From: Prevotella sp.
GTDB taxonomy: Bacteria; Bacteroidota; Bacteroidia; Bacteroidales; Bacteroidaceae
Length of the DNA stretch: 12,772 bases
Direction of reading: 5' to 3'
Assembly (NCBI GenBank): GCA_021204605.1
Contig: JAJPZD010000277.1
Span: forward strand, 1-12,772
The notes below the pieces were generated by a model, which ran no database searches, was not told the DNA's origin, and saw only the letters and a program-made list of their open reading frames with translations. The position numbers and the translations under genes are program-made. This document shows, one piece after another, positions 7,047 through 12,772 of the stretch; within the stretch, counting starts at the first letter, position 1; each line of letters opens with the position of its first letter.

Positions 7047-7979
7047 ATGAGAACGATATTTACGGATAATGGATATAATCAGGCTGCTCCATGTGTGGCT
7101 ACAATAGGCTTCTTCGATGGAGTACACAGTGGGCATAAGTATCTCATAAAGAATGTTCTCGACTGTGCTGCTGATGCTGGTATGCAGTCGATGGTCATCT
7201 CTTTCGAGAGACACCCTCAATATGTGATCTGTGATGACTATCGTCCTAAGTTGCTCACTACCAACGAGGAAAAGTCGCGCTTGTTGTCACTGACAGGTAT
7301 CGACAATTGTGTGCTGCTGCATTTTGACAGGGATATGGCCATGCTGTCTGCACGAGAGTTCATGCAGACGGTTCTTCGTGACAAGTTGAATGTTAAGAAA
7401 CTTATTATCGGGTACAACAACCATTTCGGGCATGACCGCAAGGAGGGTTTCCGTGAGTATGCAGCATATGGTAGAGAGCTCGGCATCGAGGTGCTGCTTA
7501 GTGATGCTTTCAATATCGAAGGCAACAAGGTCAGTTCTTCGATAATCCGCTCTTTTCTCGCTGATGGCAATGTTGAGGATGCCCGAAGGTGTCTAAGCTA
7601 TCCATATTTTATCCATGGCACTGTGGTGCAAGGCGTTCACGAAGGGCGGAAAATGGGCTTCCCAACTGCCAATATGTGTGTAAACGATGAACTGAAATTG
7701 ATACCGAAAAACGGTGCTTACGCTGTGAAGGCCATGATTGGAGGTTCTCCAAAGGTTTGGGATGCTATGATGAATATCGGCACTCGTCCTACTTTCGGTG
7801 ACAACACTGTGTCGCTTGAAACGCATATATTCGGTTTTGATGGAAATATCTACGGCAAGCGGATTAACATCAGGTTCATGAATAGGTTGCGCGATGAACA
7901 GAAATTCTCCTCTGTCAACGAACTTGCAGCCCAGTTGAGACTCGACATGTTGGAGGTGAAGCGATTGTTCGCCAAATAA
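7047..7979 (+). CDS. ribF: bifunctional riboflavin kinase / FAD synthetase RibF
   Basis: RibF phosphorylates riboflavin to FMN and then adenylylates FMN to FAD. The N-terminal FAD synthetase domain carries the nucleotidyltransferase signature GFFDGVHSGH (21-30) and the KVSSSIIR motif (161-168). The C-terminal riboflavin kinase domain starts near 183 and has GRKMGFPTAN (200-209), NIGTRPTFG (243-251) and the ETHIFGFDG region (258-266) with the likely catalytic E258. At 310 aa it is full length. It begins 33 nt after the HAD gene. The gap contains a T8 run without an obvious stem, so transcription probably continues. Another CDS begins 9 nt downstream. No FMN riboswitch is seen before it. Confidence 0.96.
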   Translation: MRTIFTDNGYNQAAPCVATIGFFDGVHSGHKYLIKNVLDCAADAGMQSMVISFERHPQYVICDDYRPKLLTTNEEKSRLLSLTGIDNCVLLHFDRDMAMLSAREFMQTVLRDKLNVKKLIIGYNNHFGHDRKEGFREYAAYGRELGIEVLLSDAFNIEGNKVSSSIIRSFLADGNVEDARRCLSYPYFIHGTVVQGVHEGRKMGFPTANMCVNDELKLIPKNGAYAVKAMIGGSPKVWDAMMNIGTRPTFGDNTVSLETHIFGFDGNIYGKRINIRFMNRLRDEQKFSSVNELAAQLRLDMLEVKRLFAK

Positions 7980-7988
7980 AGTTGGTGT

Positions 7989-8792
7989 ATGAAAAGGGCA
8001 CTTTTATACTTGTTCGCTTTCTTGTTCATCCAGTTTTTTGCTGCCTGGGCCGTCTATGCTGTATGGATTCTGTTGTCCGGCGGTTCTGTCGGCGACATTG
8101 TGCTTGCCATGAACGGCAAAGGGAATTATTCTATCAACGCCTCTATGCTTATCATGGGCTCTGCAGTATGTAGTGTAATCACTGTTTTTTTGTTCCTCTG
8201 GCGAAAGTGGGCTGCGGTATCTCCCACCTGGCTCAAAAACCGTAATTGGAATGTGTTGTTCTGGAGTGCAGTAGCTTCTCTTGGCACGGTGCTGCCTTCG
8301 GTATTGTTTCAAGACCTGCTCCCAGAACTACCAGACGCTATGGGCGATACGTTCAAGATGATAATGAACAACCCGTTTGGTTATCTGATGATTTGCCTTT
8401 TCGCTCCTCTCGTGGAGGAATTGGTCTTCCGTGGAGCAATATTGAAGTCTCTCCTTAAAGCATTCAAAAACCATTGGGTGGCTATTCTCATCTCGGCTGT
8501 TTTCTTCGCACTGGTTCATGGCAACCCTGCACAGATGCCTCACGCCTTCCTTATAGGACTGCTGCTCGGCTGGATGTATTACCGCTCCGGCAGCATTCTG
8601 CCGGGCGTGGCACTGCATTGGGTGAACAACACCGTGGCGTATGCTTCATATATGCTTTTCCCAGCTACTTATGATATGAAACTGATTGAGGTATATAATG
8701 GCGACTGGCTCCGTCTTACTCTTTCTTTGGTTATCTCTGTCTGTATCCTCTTGATTTCCATTTATCAACTTAACAGGAAGCTAAGCCGATAG
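7989..8792 (+). CDS. CPBP-family (CAAX protease-like) intramembrane glutamic endopeptidase
   Basis: A multi-pass inner-membrane protein of the CPBP/Abi family, whose members include CAAX proteases and bacteriocin-immunity proteins. Hydrophobic segments lie near 5-30, 52-71, 88-107, 131-145, 163-178, 186-198, 203-225 and 242-260. The three family motifs are intact: EELVFR (E143, E144, R148), FALVH (F173, H177) and HWVNN (H210, N214). These are the residues expected to place the catalytic water, so activity is likely. At 267 aa it has a normal length. It starts 9 nt after ribF and is the last gene of the operon. Its substrate is unknown. Bacteria usually lack prenylated CAAX proteins, so the target must be something else. 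Confidence 0.9.
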   Translation: MKRALLYLFAFLFIQFFAAWAVYAVWILLSGGSVGDIVLAMNGKGNYSINASMLIMGSAVCSVITVFLFLWRKWAAVSPTWLKNRNWNVLFWSAVASLGTVLPSVLFQDLLPELPDAMGDTFKMIMNNPFGYLMICLFAPLVEELVFRGAILKSLLKAFKNHWVAILISAVFFALVHGNPAQMPHAFLIGLLLGWMYYRSGSILPGVALHWVNNTVAYASYMLFPATYDMKLIEVYNGDWLRLTLSLVISVCILLISIYQLNRKLSR

Positions 8793-8904
8793 GTTGGTTC
8801 GTTGCAGATAAACAGATAGTTATAAAAATACAGTAATTATTTATTAATTCCTTTTATTCTATCTATTTATGTTTCAAATTGAATTTAGTTTGAAATTATT
8901 TTCG

Positions 8905-8912
8905 TATTTTTG
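8905..8912 (+). promoter_or_regulatory. -7 element for the O-acetyltransferase gene
   Basis: TATTTTTG matches TAnnTTTG and is followed by GCAC, the same context as the -7 boxes at 210 and 3675. It lies 33 nt before the ATG at 8946, in a 153-bp AT-rich gap after the CPBP gene. This gene therefore appears to be transcribed separately from the upstream operon. No -33 box at the ideal spacing is evident, and I see no terminator hairpin in the gap. Confidence 0.65.
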
Positions 8913-8945
8913 CACGCCTAATCGTAGCTAAAACAAGGTAACGTT

Positions 8946-9518
8946 ATGACGGAATTTGAGAAGATGCGCAGGGGGTTGCTATATGACTATTCCGACCCTG
9001 AGATAAGCGACAGTTTGATGCACGCCAAGAAAATGTGTGCTAAGTTGCAGTCTGTTAGCATCTACGATGATTGTTACCGTGAGATGATTGAGGAGCTCAT
9101 CCCAGAAATTCCAAAAGACAGTGTCATCGTACCGCCTTTCCATTGTGGTTACGGGCATAGGATAACGCTCGGTCATAACGTGTATGTCAACTATAATTGT
9201 ACTATGCTCGACAGTGGCGGCATAACTATTGGCGATAATGTTCTTTTGGGTCCTAATTGCCAGCTCTACACGCCCCAACATCCTTTTGACTATATGGACA
9301 GGCGTAAACCAATTGAGACTGCTTATCCCATTTCCATAGGTGATGATACTTGGCTTGGTGGTGGCGTGATAGTACGCCCTGGCGTGAAAATCGGCAAGAG
9401 GTGTATCATCGGTGCCGGCAGCGTGGTTGTGCACGACATTCCTGATGATAGCCTTGCCGTAGGCAATCCGGCAAGAATCAAGCACAAGTTGGCTTCTTCT
9501 TCTCCTTACGATGATTAG
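8946..9518 (+). CDS. maltose/galactoside O-acetyltransferase family protein (left-handed beta-helix)
   Basis: A cytoplasmic acetyl-CoA-dependent sugar O-acetyltransferase of the LacA/Maa type. The N-terminus (EKMRRGLLYDYSDPE, 5-19) matches the Maltose acetyltransferase cap domain. Residues from about 60 to 175 form hexapeptide repeats such as ITLGHN, ITIGDN, PISIGDD and VKIGKR, building a left-handed beta-helix trimer. The catalytic His is H112 in YTPQHPFD, and W136 in DDTWLGGG matches the acetyl-CoA-side motif. The end (VGNPARIK) is canonical, and 190 aa is the normal length. It has its own promoter and converges with the CDP-glycerol transferase-like gene, sharing overlapping stop codons (TTAG, 9515-9518). 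Acceptors of this family are often not known in vivo. Detoxification of non-metabolisable sugars or glycan modification are the main options. Confidence 0.92.
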   Translation: MTEFEKMRRGLLYDYSDPEISDSLMHAKKMCAKLQSVSIYDDCYREMIEELIPEIPKDSVIVPPFHCGYGHRITLGHNVYVNYNCTMLDSGGITIGDNVLLGPNCQLYTPQHPFDYMDRRKPIETAYPISIGDDTWLGGGVIVRPGVKIGKRCIIGAGSVVVHDIPDDSLAVGNPARIKHKLASSSPYDD

Positions 9519-10573
9519 AATTTTTCCAAAAAAGGGAAATAATGCAATTGCCTCCGCAATTTCCATTTTCTCACAAGGTTTAATGGCTTGCGTTTCAGTC
9601 CGATATGTCCCCTTGCGATAAAGTCATCCACTGCCTCGATAACGCGATATGAGCATTTGCAGTCGCGGTGCGGCTCGTGCCACATCGTGTATTTCTCAAT
9701 CTCCTTCATCAATGCGTCAGGTCTTGTAAGTGCCTTTTCGATGGCATCTCCCACTTCATCTGGTTGCTGCACGTCAATCAAATGCGGACCTGGATGGGAG
9801 TTGCGGAACGTTACCACTGGTTTGTCGAGAAACATGAACTCAAGGATTATTGAGGAACTGTCGCAAAGCATCACGTCAGCTTGTTGCAATAACGGCATTT
9901 TATTCACTCCCTCAAAGAAGGTGACATTGTCGTTCTCACTCGCTATACGTTTGTAAGCAGCTATTATCTCCGGATCTGTGAGCTTTGGGTGGAATGTGAT
10001 TATCCAGTCCCACGGCCGTGTCTTGGCAAGCTCCTCTATCTCCTTGACCAAATGAGGCGCTGAACAGACATTATGTGTAAATGTAGGTGGATAGAGAATT
10101 AACGGACGGGCGTTCTGCGGCTTGCGCTGTACCTCTTCAGAGAAATATGTGTCTGCCTTTGGCCATCCTGTCTCATAAACCCTGAAAAACCCTTTCTTCT
10201 TTTCCAATTCCTTGAAGTATGTCGTACTGCTCGGTCCCTGTGTGCAATAGATGTCAAACCAGCCCCTGATGGTGAAATGGTCGTCAATTGCCTCTATCCT
10301 TTTCTGTATAGCATAACCGTGGAATAGTGCCACCTTGATGCCAGGAATGAAATCTGGGATATAGTTGCCTGGCGCAAAGACCGCCACAGGGTTGTATTCA
10401 ACGGCTTTTCTTAGTGTTTCCAAGCACAACTCATTCTTTTCCAACTCTACTCGACAGCCATCCTCAATGTACCAGGCGACATTCTCATTTCTACGCCATA
10501 TCTCATGTTCCAAAGGACGGAGTATGGAATAGGCGTAGGGTAGGGTAACGTATAGCAGAAAGTTCCTTTTCAT
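9515..10573 (-). CDS. CDP-glycerol glycerophosphotransferase family protein (TagB/TagF-like)
   Basis: This protein probably transfers phosphoglycerol, or another polyol phosphate, from a CDP-activated donor to a surface polymer or lipid-linked glycan. It matches the GT-B Glyphos_transf family: an HG motif (LFHGYAIQKR, H85), YPPTFTHN (161-168), a TFHPK motif (H195) and DSSSIILEF (238-246) followed by KPVVTF. The two His-containing motifs are the conserved catalytic pair of TagF. At 352 aa it is shorter than Gram-positive TagF (no long N-terminal extension) and nearer to TagB size. The basic C-terminus (KRKPLNLVRKWKLRR, 327-341) may bind membrane. It starts 20 nt after thiL and ends the lpxK operon. 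No CDP-glycerol synthase (TagD) is in the window, so the donor is unproven. Confidence 0.82.
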   Translation of the reverse strand: MKRNFLLYVTLPYAYSILRPLEHEIWRRNENVAWYIEDGCRVELEKNELCLETLRKAVEYNPVAVFAPGNYIPDFIPGIKVALFHGYAIQKRIEAIDDHFTIRGWFDIYCTQGPSSTTYFKELEKKKGFFRVYETGWPKADTYFSEEVQRKPQNARPLILYPPTFTHNVCSAPHLVKEIEELAKTRPWDWIITFHPKLTDPEIIAAYKRIASENDNVTFFEGVNKMPLLQQADVMLCDSSSIILEFMFLDKPVVTFRNSHPGPHLIDVQQPDEVGDAIEKALTRPDALMKEIEKYTMWHEPHRDCKCSYRVIEAVDDFIARGHIGLKRKPLNLVRKWKLRRQLHYFPFLEKF

Positions 10574-10593
10574 TGACTGTGGGTATTGTTATG

Positions 10594-11664
10594 TCAGTCT
10601 TTTAATGGATTCCAACCTTGCGCTTTCAGGTCAAACTCGTTGTTGTCCCGGGTTACAAGAACTTTTCCGTATTCTTTTTTCGTGATATGGCCTATCAGTT
10701 TTACATCTTCTATATCCTCGATTTTCTCATGGTCACCGATAGGCACGGTGAACAGTAGCTCATAGTCCTCACCGCCATTCAGGGCGCAGGTTGTAACGTT
10801 CATGTTCAACTCCTCTGCCATAACAGCAGTCTGGTAGTCTATCGGGATGTTTCTCTCATAGATACGGCAGCCGCAGCCGCTTTGGTTGCAGATATGGAAC
10901 AGCTCGCTGCTAAGTCCGTCACTGATATCTATCATCGATGTAGGCTGTATGTTCAGTTCTCTTAATCTTTGTATGATGTCTCCCCGTGCTTCTGGTTTTA
11001 ATTGCCTTTGCAACAAGTATTCTTTTCCTGCAAAGTCGGGTTGGAAATGTGCTAATTCTTCAAGAGCCCTACTGTCGTTTTTTTTCTTCGCCTCACCCAC
11101 TTGTTGGTAATAGACGCTTTTCTCTCTTTCAAGCAACTGCAAACCCATGTATGCAGCTCCCAGGTTGCCGGACACACAAATCAGGTCGGTATCTTTGGCT
11201 CCGTTCCTGTAAACTGCCTTGCCTCGCTCACATTCTCCAATGCAGGTGATACTTATAGCAAGTCCTGTAAACGAAGATGTGGTGTCTCCTCCCACTATAT
11301 CCACATTCCATTTGTCACATGCCCTGCGCAGTCCTCTGTAAAAGGCTTCCATATCTTCTATGGAGAACCGTTTGCTAAGTGCAATGCTCACGGTTAGTTG
11401 ACGTGGTGTGCCGTTCATTGCGAATATATCACTGATGTTCACCATGGCAGACTTATATCCCAAATGTTCCAAGTCGATATAGGTAAGGTCAAAGTGTACG
11501 CCCTCCATCAGCATATCAGTGGTCACGAGTACTTCCTTGTTTAGATAGTCCAATACGGCGCAGTCATCACCCACACCGTACTTTGTCGATTTGTTCTTCG
11601 GCTTGATGTCTTTTGTCAGATGGTCGATTAAGCCGAACTCTCCGAGTTTTACGATTTCTGTCAT
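10594..11664 (-). CDS. thiL: thiamine-monophosphate kinase ThiL
   Basis: ThiL phosphorylates thiamine monophosphate to thiamine diphosphate with ATP, the last step of the pathway. The protein has the AIR-synthase fold of PurM-like kinases. Recognisable motifs are GVGDDCAVL (30-38), TTDMLMEGVHF (48-58) and NISDIFAMNG (76-85). GGDTT (125-129), SMIDISDGLSSEL (243-255) and NGGEDYELLF (296-305) complete the metal- and ATP-binding set. At 356 aa it is slightly longer than E. coli ThiL (about 325 aa). A charged segment near 180-215 (REKSVYYQQVGEAKKK and following) accounts for most of the excess. It begins 7 nt after the phosphorylase stop and is probably co-transcribed with it. No other thiamine gene is present, and no TPP riboswitch is visible. 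Confidence 0.96.
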   Translation of the reverse strand: MTEIVKLGEFGLIDHLTKDIKPKNKSTKYGVGDDCAVLDYLNKEVLVTTDMLMEGVHFDLTYIDLEHLGYKSAMVNISDIFAMNGTPRQLTVSIALSKRFSIEDMEAFYRGLRRACDKWNVDIVGGDTTSSFTGLAISITCIGECERGKAVYRNGAKDTDLICVSGNLGAAYMGLQLLEREKSVYYQQVGEAKKKNDSRALEELAHFQPDFAGKEYLLQRQLKPEARGDIIQRLRELNIQPTSMIDISDGLSSELFHICNQSGCGCRIYERNIPIDYQTAVMAEELNMNVTTCALNGGEDYELLFTVPIGDHEKIEDIEDVKLIGHITKKEYGKVLVTRDNNEFDLKAQGWNPLKD

Positions 11665-11671
11665 CTGCCGC

Positions 11672-12481
11672 TTACGCTCTGTTTATCATCTCCCTCATGA
11701 TTTCTGTCATAAGGGGCTGTGCCTTGTTTGCTGCTACCTGTACTTCCTCATGGCTTACTTCAACAGGAGCGTCTTCAAGTCCTAAGTCGGTGATTATGCT
11801 TATGCCGAATGTGCGTATGCCACAATGGTGTGCCACGATAACCTCCGGTACGGTGCTCATCCCCACGGCATCACCGCCCATACGGTGGTACATCTTGTAT
11901 TCTGCCGGCGTCTCGAAAGTCGGGCCCTGCACGCCTACATACACTCCGTGGACCACTCGTATGCCTTTCTCATTGGCTATCGCATCTGCTTCCGCTATCA
12001 GTTTGAGGTCGTATGTCTCGTGCATATCAGGGAAACGGGGACCTGTAGGGAAGTTCTTCCCTCGTAATGGGTGTTCCGGGAAGAGGTTTATATGGTCGGT
12101 GATAATCATCAAGTCGCCAATCTTGAACTCTGGATTCATGCCACCAGAGGCGTTGCTTACGAAAAGGGTGGTTATTCCTAACTCGTACATTATACGTATC
12201 GGGAATGTTACCTCTTTCATACTGTAACCCTCATAGAAATGGAAACGGCCTTCCATTGCCATGATGTCAACGTCGCCAAGTTTTCCGAAGATTAGTTTTC
12301 CTGCATGTCCCTCAACTGTTGATACAGGGAAATTTGGTATGTCCTGATAGGGAAACTCGTAGCTATCTCTAATTTCTGAAGCTAATTGTCCGAGACCTGT
12401 TCCCAATATTATCGCTGTCTTTGGGCTTGTTGTCATCCTTTCTTTCAACCAAGCCGCTGTTTCTTGAATTTTTTTGTACAT
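11672..12481 (-). CDS. class I purine nucleoside phosphorylase
   Basis: The enzyme cleaves purine nucleosides with phosphate to free base and ribose-1-phosphate in purine salvage. It is of the trimeric (human-like) class: GTGLG (27-31), GRFHFYEGY (78-86, H81), SNASGGMNPEFKIGD (109-123) and GPTFETPAEY (186-195, E190) are present. So are GMSTVPEVIVAHH (207-219) and VSHEEV (242-247, H244). At 269 aa it is full length. Position 232 is Asp (SIITD), where human PNP has Asn243, the residue that selects 6-oxopurines, so adenosine may be accepted. The start is secure because residues 1-31 read like family N-termini (MYKKIQETAAWLKER, then the GTGLG motif). The first 113 nt are also read in another frame as the end of lpxK. 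Confidence 0.94.
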   Translation of the reverse strand: MYKKIQETAAWLKERMTTSPKTAIILGTGLGQLASEIRDSYEFPYQDIPNFPVSTVEGHAGKLIFGKLGDVDIMAMEGRFHFYEGYSMKEVTFPIRIMYELGITTLFVSNASGGMNPEFKIGDLMIITDHINLFPEHPLRGKNFPTGPRFPDMHETYDLKLIAEADAIANEKGIRVVHGVYVGVQGPTFETPAEYKMYHRMGGDAVGMSTVPEVIVAHHCGIRTFGISIITDLGLEDAPVEVSHEEVQVAANKAQPLMTEIMREMINRA

Positions 12482-12772
12482 AGTCGATGATTTTATTGTT
12501 GAACTCTTCCTCCTGTCCGAACATGAATTTCATGTGGACGGGAAGGATATATATGCTGTATCTTACCTCGTCGGAAAGGCCTTTCATCCCTATCAGGCGG
12601 GTATTGTCCTTCTCTGTGGTTATCACAATCTTCGGATAGGGCATCTGACGGTAAGTATCGTTGATCTGCTCGATGTCCTGCTTGGTAAACTGGTAATGGT
12701 CGGGAAATGACAGGTGAGCGATGTTCTTCATGTATGGCTTCATGTCGTAGATTATCTGTTCCGGCAATGCTA
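12369..12772 (-). CDS. lpxK: tetraacyldisaccharide 4'-kinase LpxK, C-terminal part (runs off the right edge)
   Basis: LpxK phosphorylates the 4' position of the lipid A precursor at the inner membrane. Only the last 133 or so codons are visible; the frame is open through the right edge, so the Met at 12767 is internal. Family features are LSFPDHYQFTKQDIEQI and IVITTEKDNTRL, as in LpxK C-terminal domains. The core appears to end near KIIDYVQKNSRN. The frame then continues for about 30 more codons (GLVERKDDNKPKDSDN and on) that lie wholly within the start of the phosphorylase gene. A run of seven A (minus strand, 12475-12469) sits just at the overlap. One extra A would end LpxK after DYVQKKFKKQRLG, so an indel or sequencing error must be considered. 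It is the first visible gene of the minus-strand operon. Confidence 0.9.
   Translation of the reverse strand, partial: ALPEQIIYDMKPYMKNIAHLSFPDHYQFTKQDIEQINDTYRQMPYPKIVITTEKDNTRLIGMKGLSDEVRYSIYILPVHMKFMFGQEEEFNNKIIDYVQKNSRNSGLVERKDDNKPKDSDNIGNRSRTISFRN

Noticed and set aside
7982..8173. 63-codon frame starting just before the CPBP gene
   Set aside because: It overlaps the start of a clear membrane protease in another frame and looks like a frame shadow.
11613..12227. 204-codon plus-strand frame opposite thiL and the phosphorylase
   Set aside because: It is a shadow of well-conserved genes, with no family motif and no promoter.
1..12772. CRISPR array, intact insertion sequence, prophage genes, rRNA
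   Set aside because: No regularly spaced repeats, no intact transposase or integrase, no phage structural genes and no rRNA-like sequence were seen.

Overview
The window looks like chromosomal DNA of a Bacteroidales bacterium, probably Prevotella or a close relative. Four things support this: promoters with the Bacteroidetes -7 element TAnnTTTG at several places, almost no Shine-Dalgarno sequences before the genes, moderately low GC, and a lipid A gene (lpxK) next to a class I purine nucleoside phosphorylase and thiL. The species call is inference.

Layout. (1) Positions 1-3400 are accessory in character. An AT-rich upstream region has three copies of an 8-9 bp motif and a good promoter. It leads into one large gene for a fused restriction-modification enzyme (type IIG-like, putative PD-(D/E)XK nuclease plus N6-adenine methylase). 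Next come about 680 bp with no intact gene, which hold a decayed coding remnant with an in-frame amber codon and nested inverted repeats. (2) A tRNA with anticodon CAT lies on the minus strand (3404-3477), with its own promoter and a rho-independent terminator. Its 3' end faces the accessory segment. (3) A plus-strand cluster at 3783-8792 encodes a PMCA-like type IIB Ca2+-ATPase, a YihX-like HAD phosphatase, RibF (FMN/FAD synthesis) and a CPBP-family intramembrane protease. Gaps are 3, 33 and 9 nt, so it is probably one operon. Its leader contains a hairpin and a tiny ORF. (4) A maltose/galactoside-type O-acetyltransferase with its own promoter follows on the plus strand. (5) A minus-strand operon runs in from the right edge: lpxK (3' part only), purine nucleoside phosphorylase, thiL and a CDP-glycerol glycerophosphotransferase-like gene. 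The last gene meets the acetyltransferase tail to tail, with overlapping stop codons (TTAG).

How the genes work together. The two operons are mainly housekeeping: cation homeostasis, flavin cofactors, envelope and lipid A synthesis, purine salvage and thiamine diphosphate. The O-acetyltransferase and the CDP-glycerol transferase-like protein could both decorate a surface glycan, but only their position suggests this.

The points most worth checking are: the 113-nt same-strand overlap in which the lpxK tail is read through the start of the phosphorylase gene; an Asp in the phosphorylase where the human enzyme has its base-specifying Asn; a teichoic-acid-type transferase in a Gram-negative lipid A operon; the stand-alone restriction-modification gene with decayed DNA beside a tRNA; and the structured leader of the Ca2+ pump. 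I saw no clear evidence of an entirely new system.
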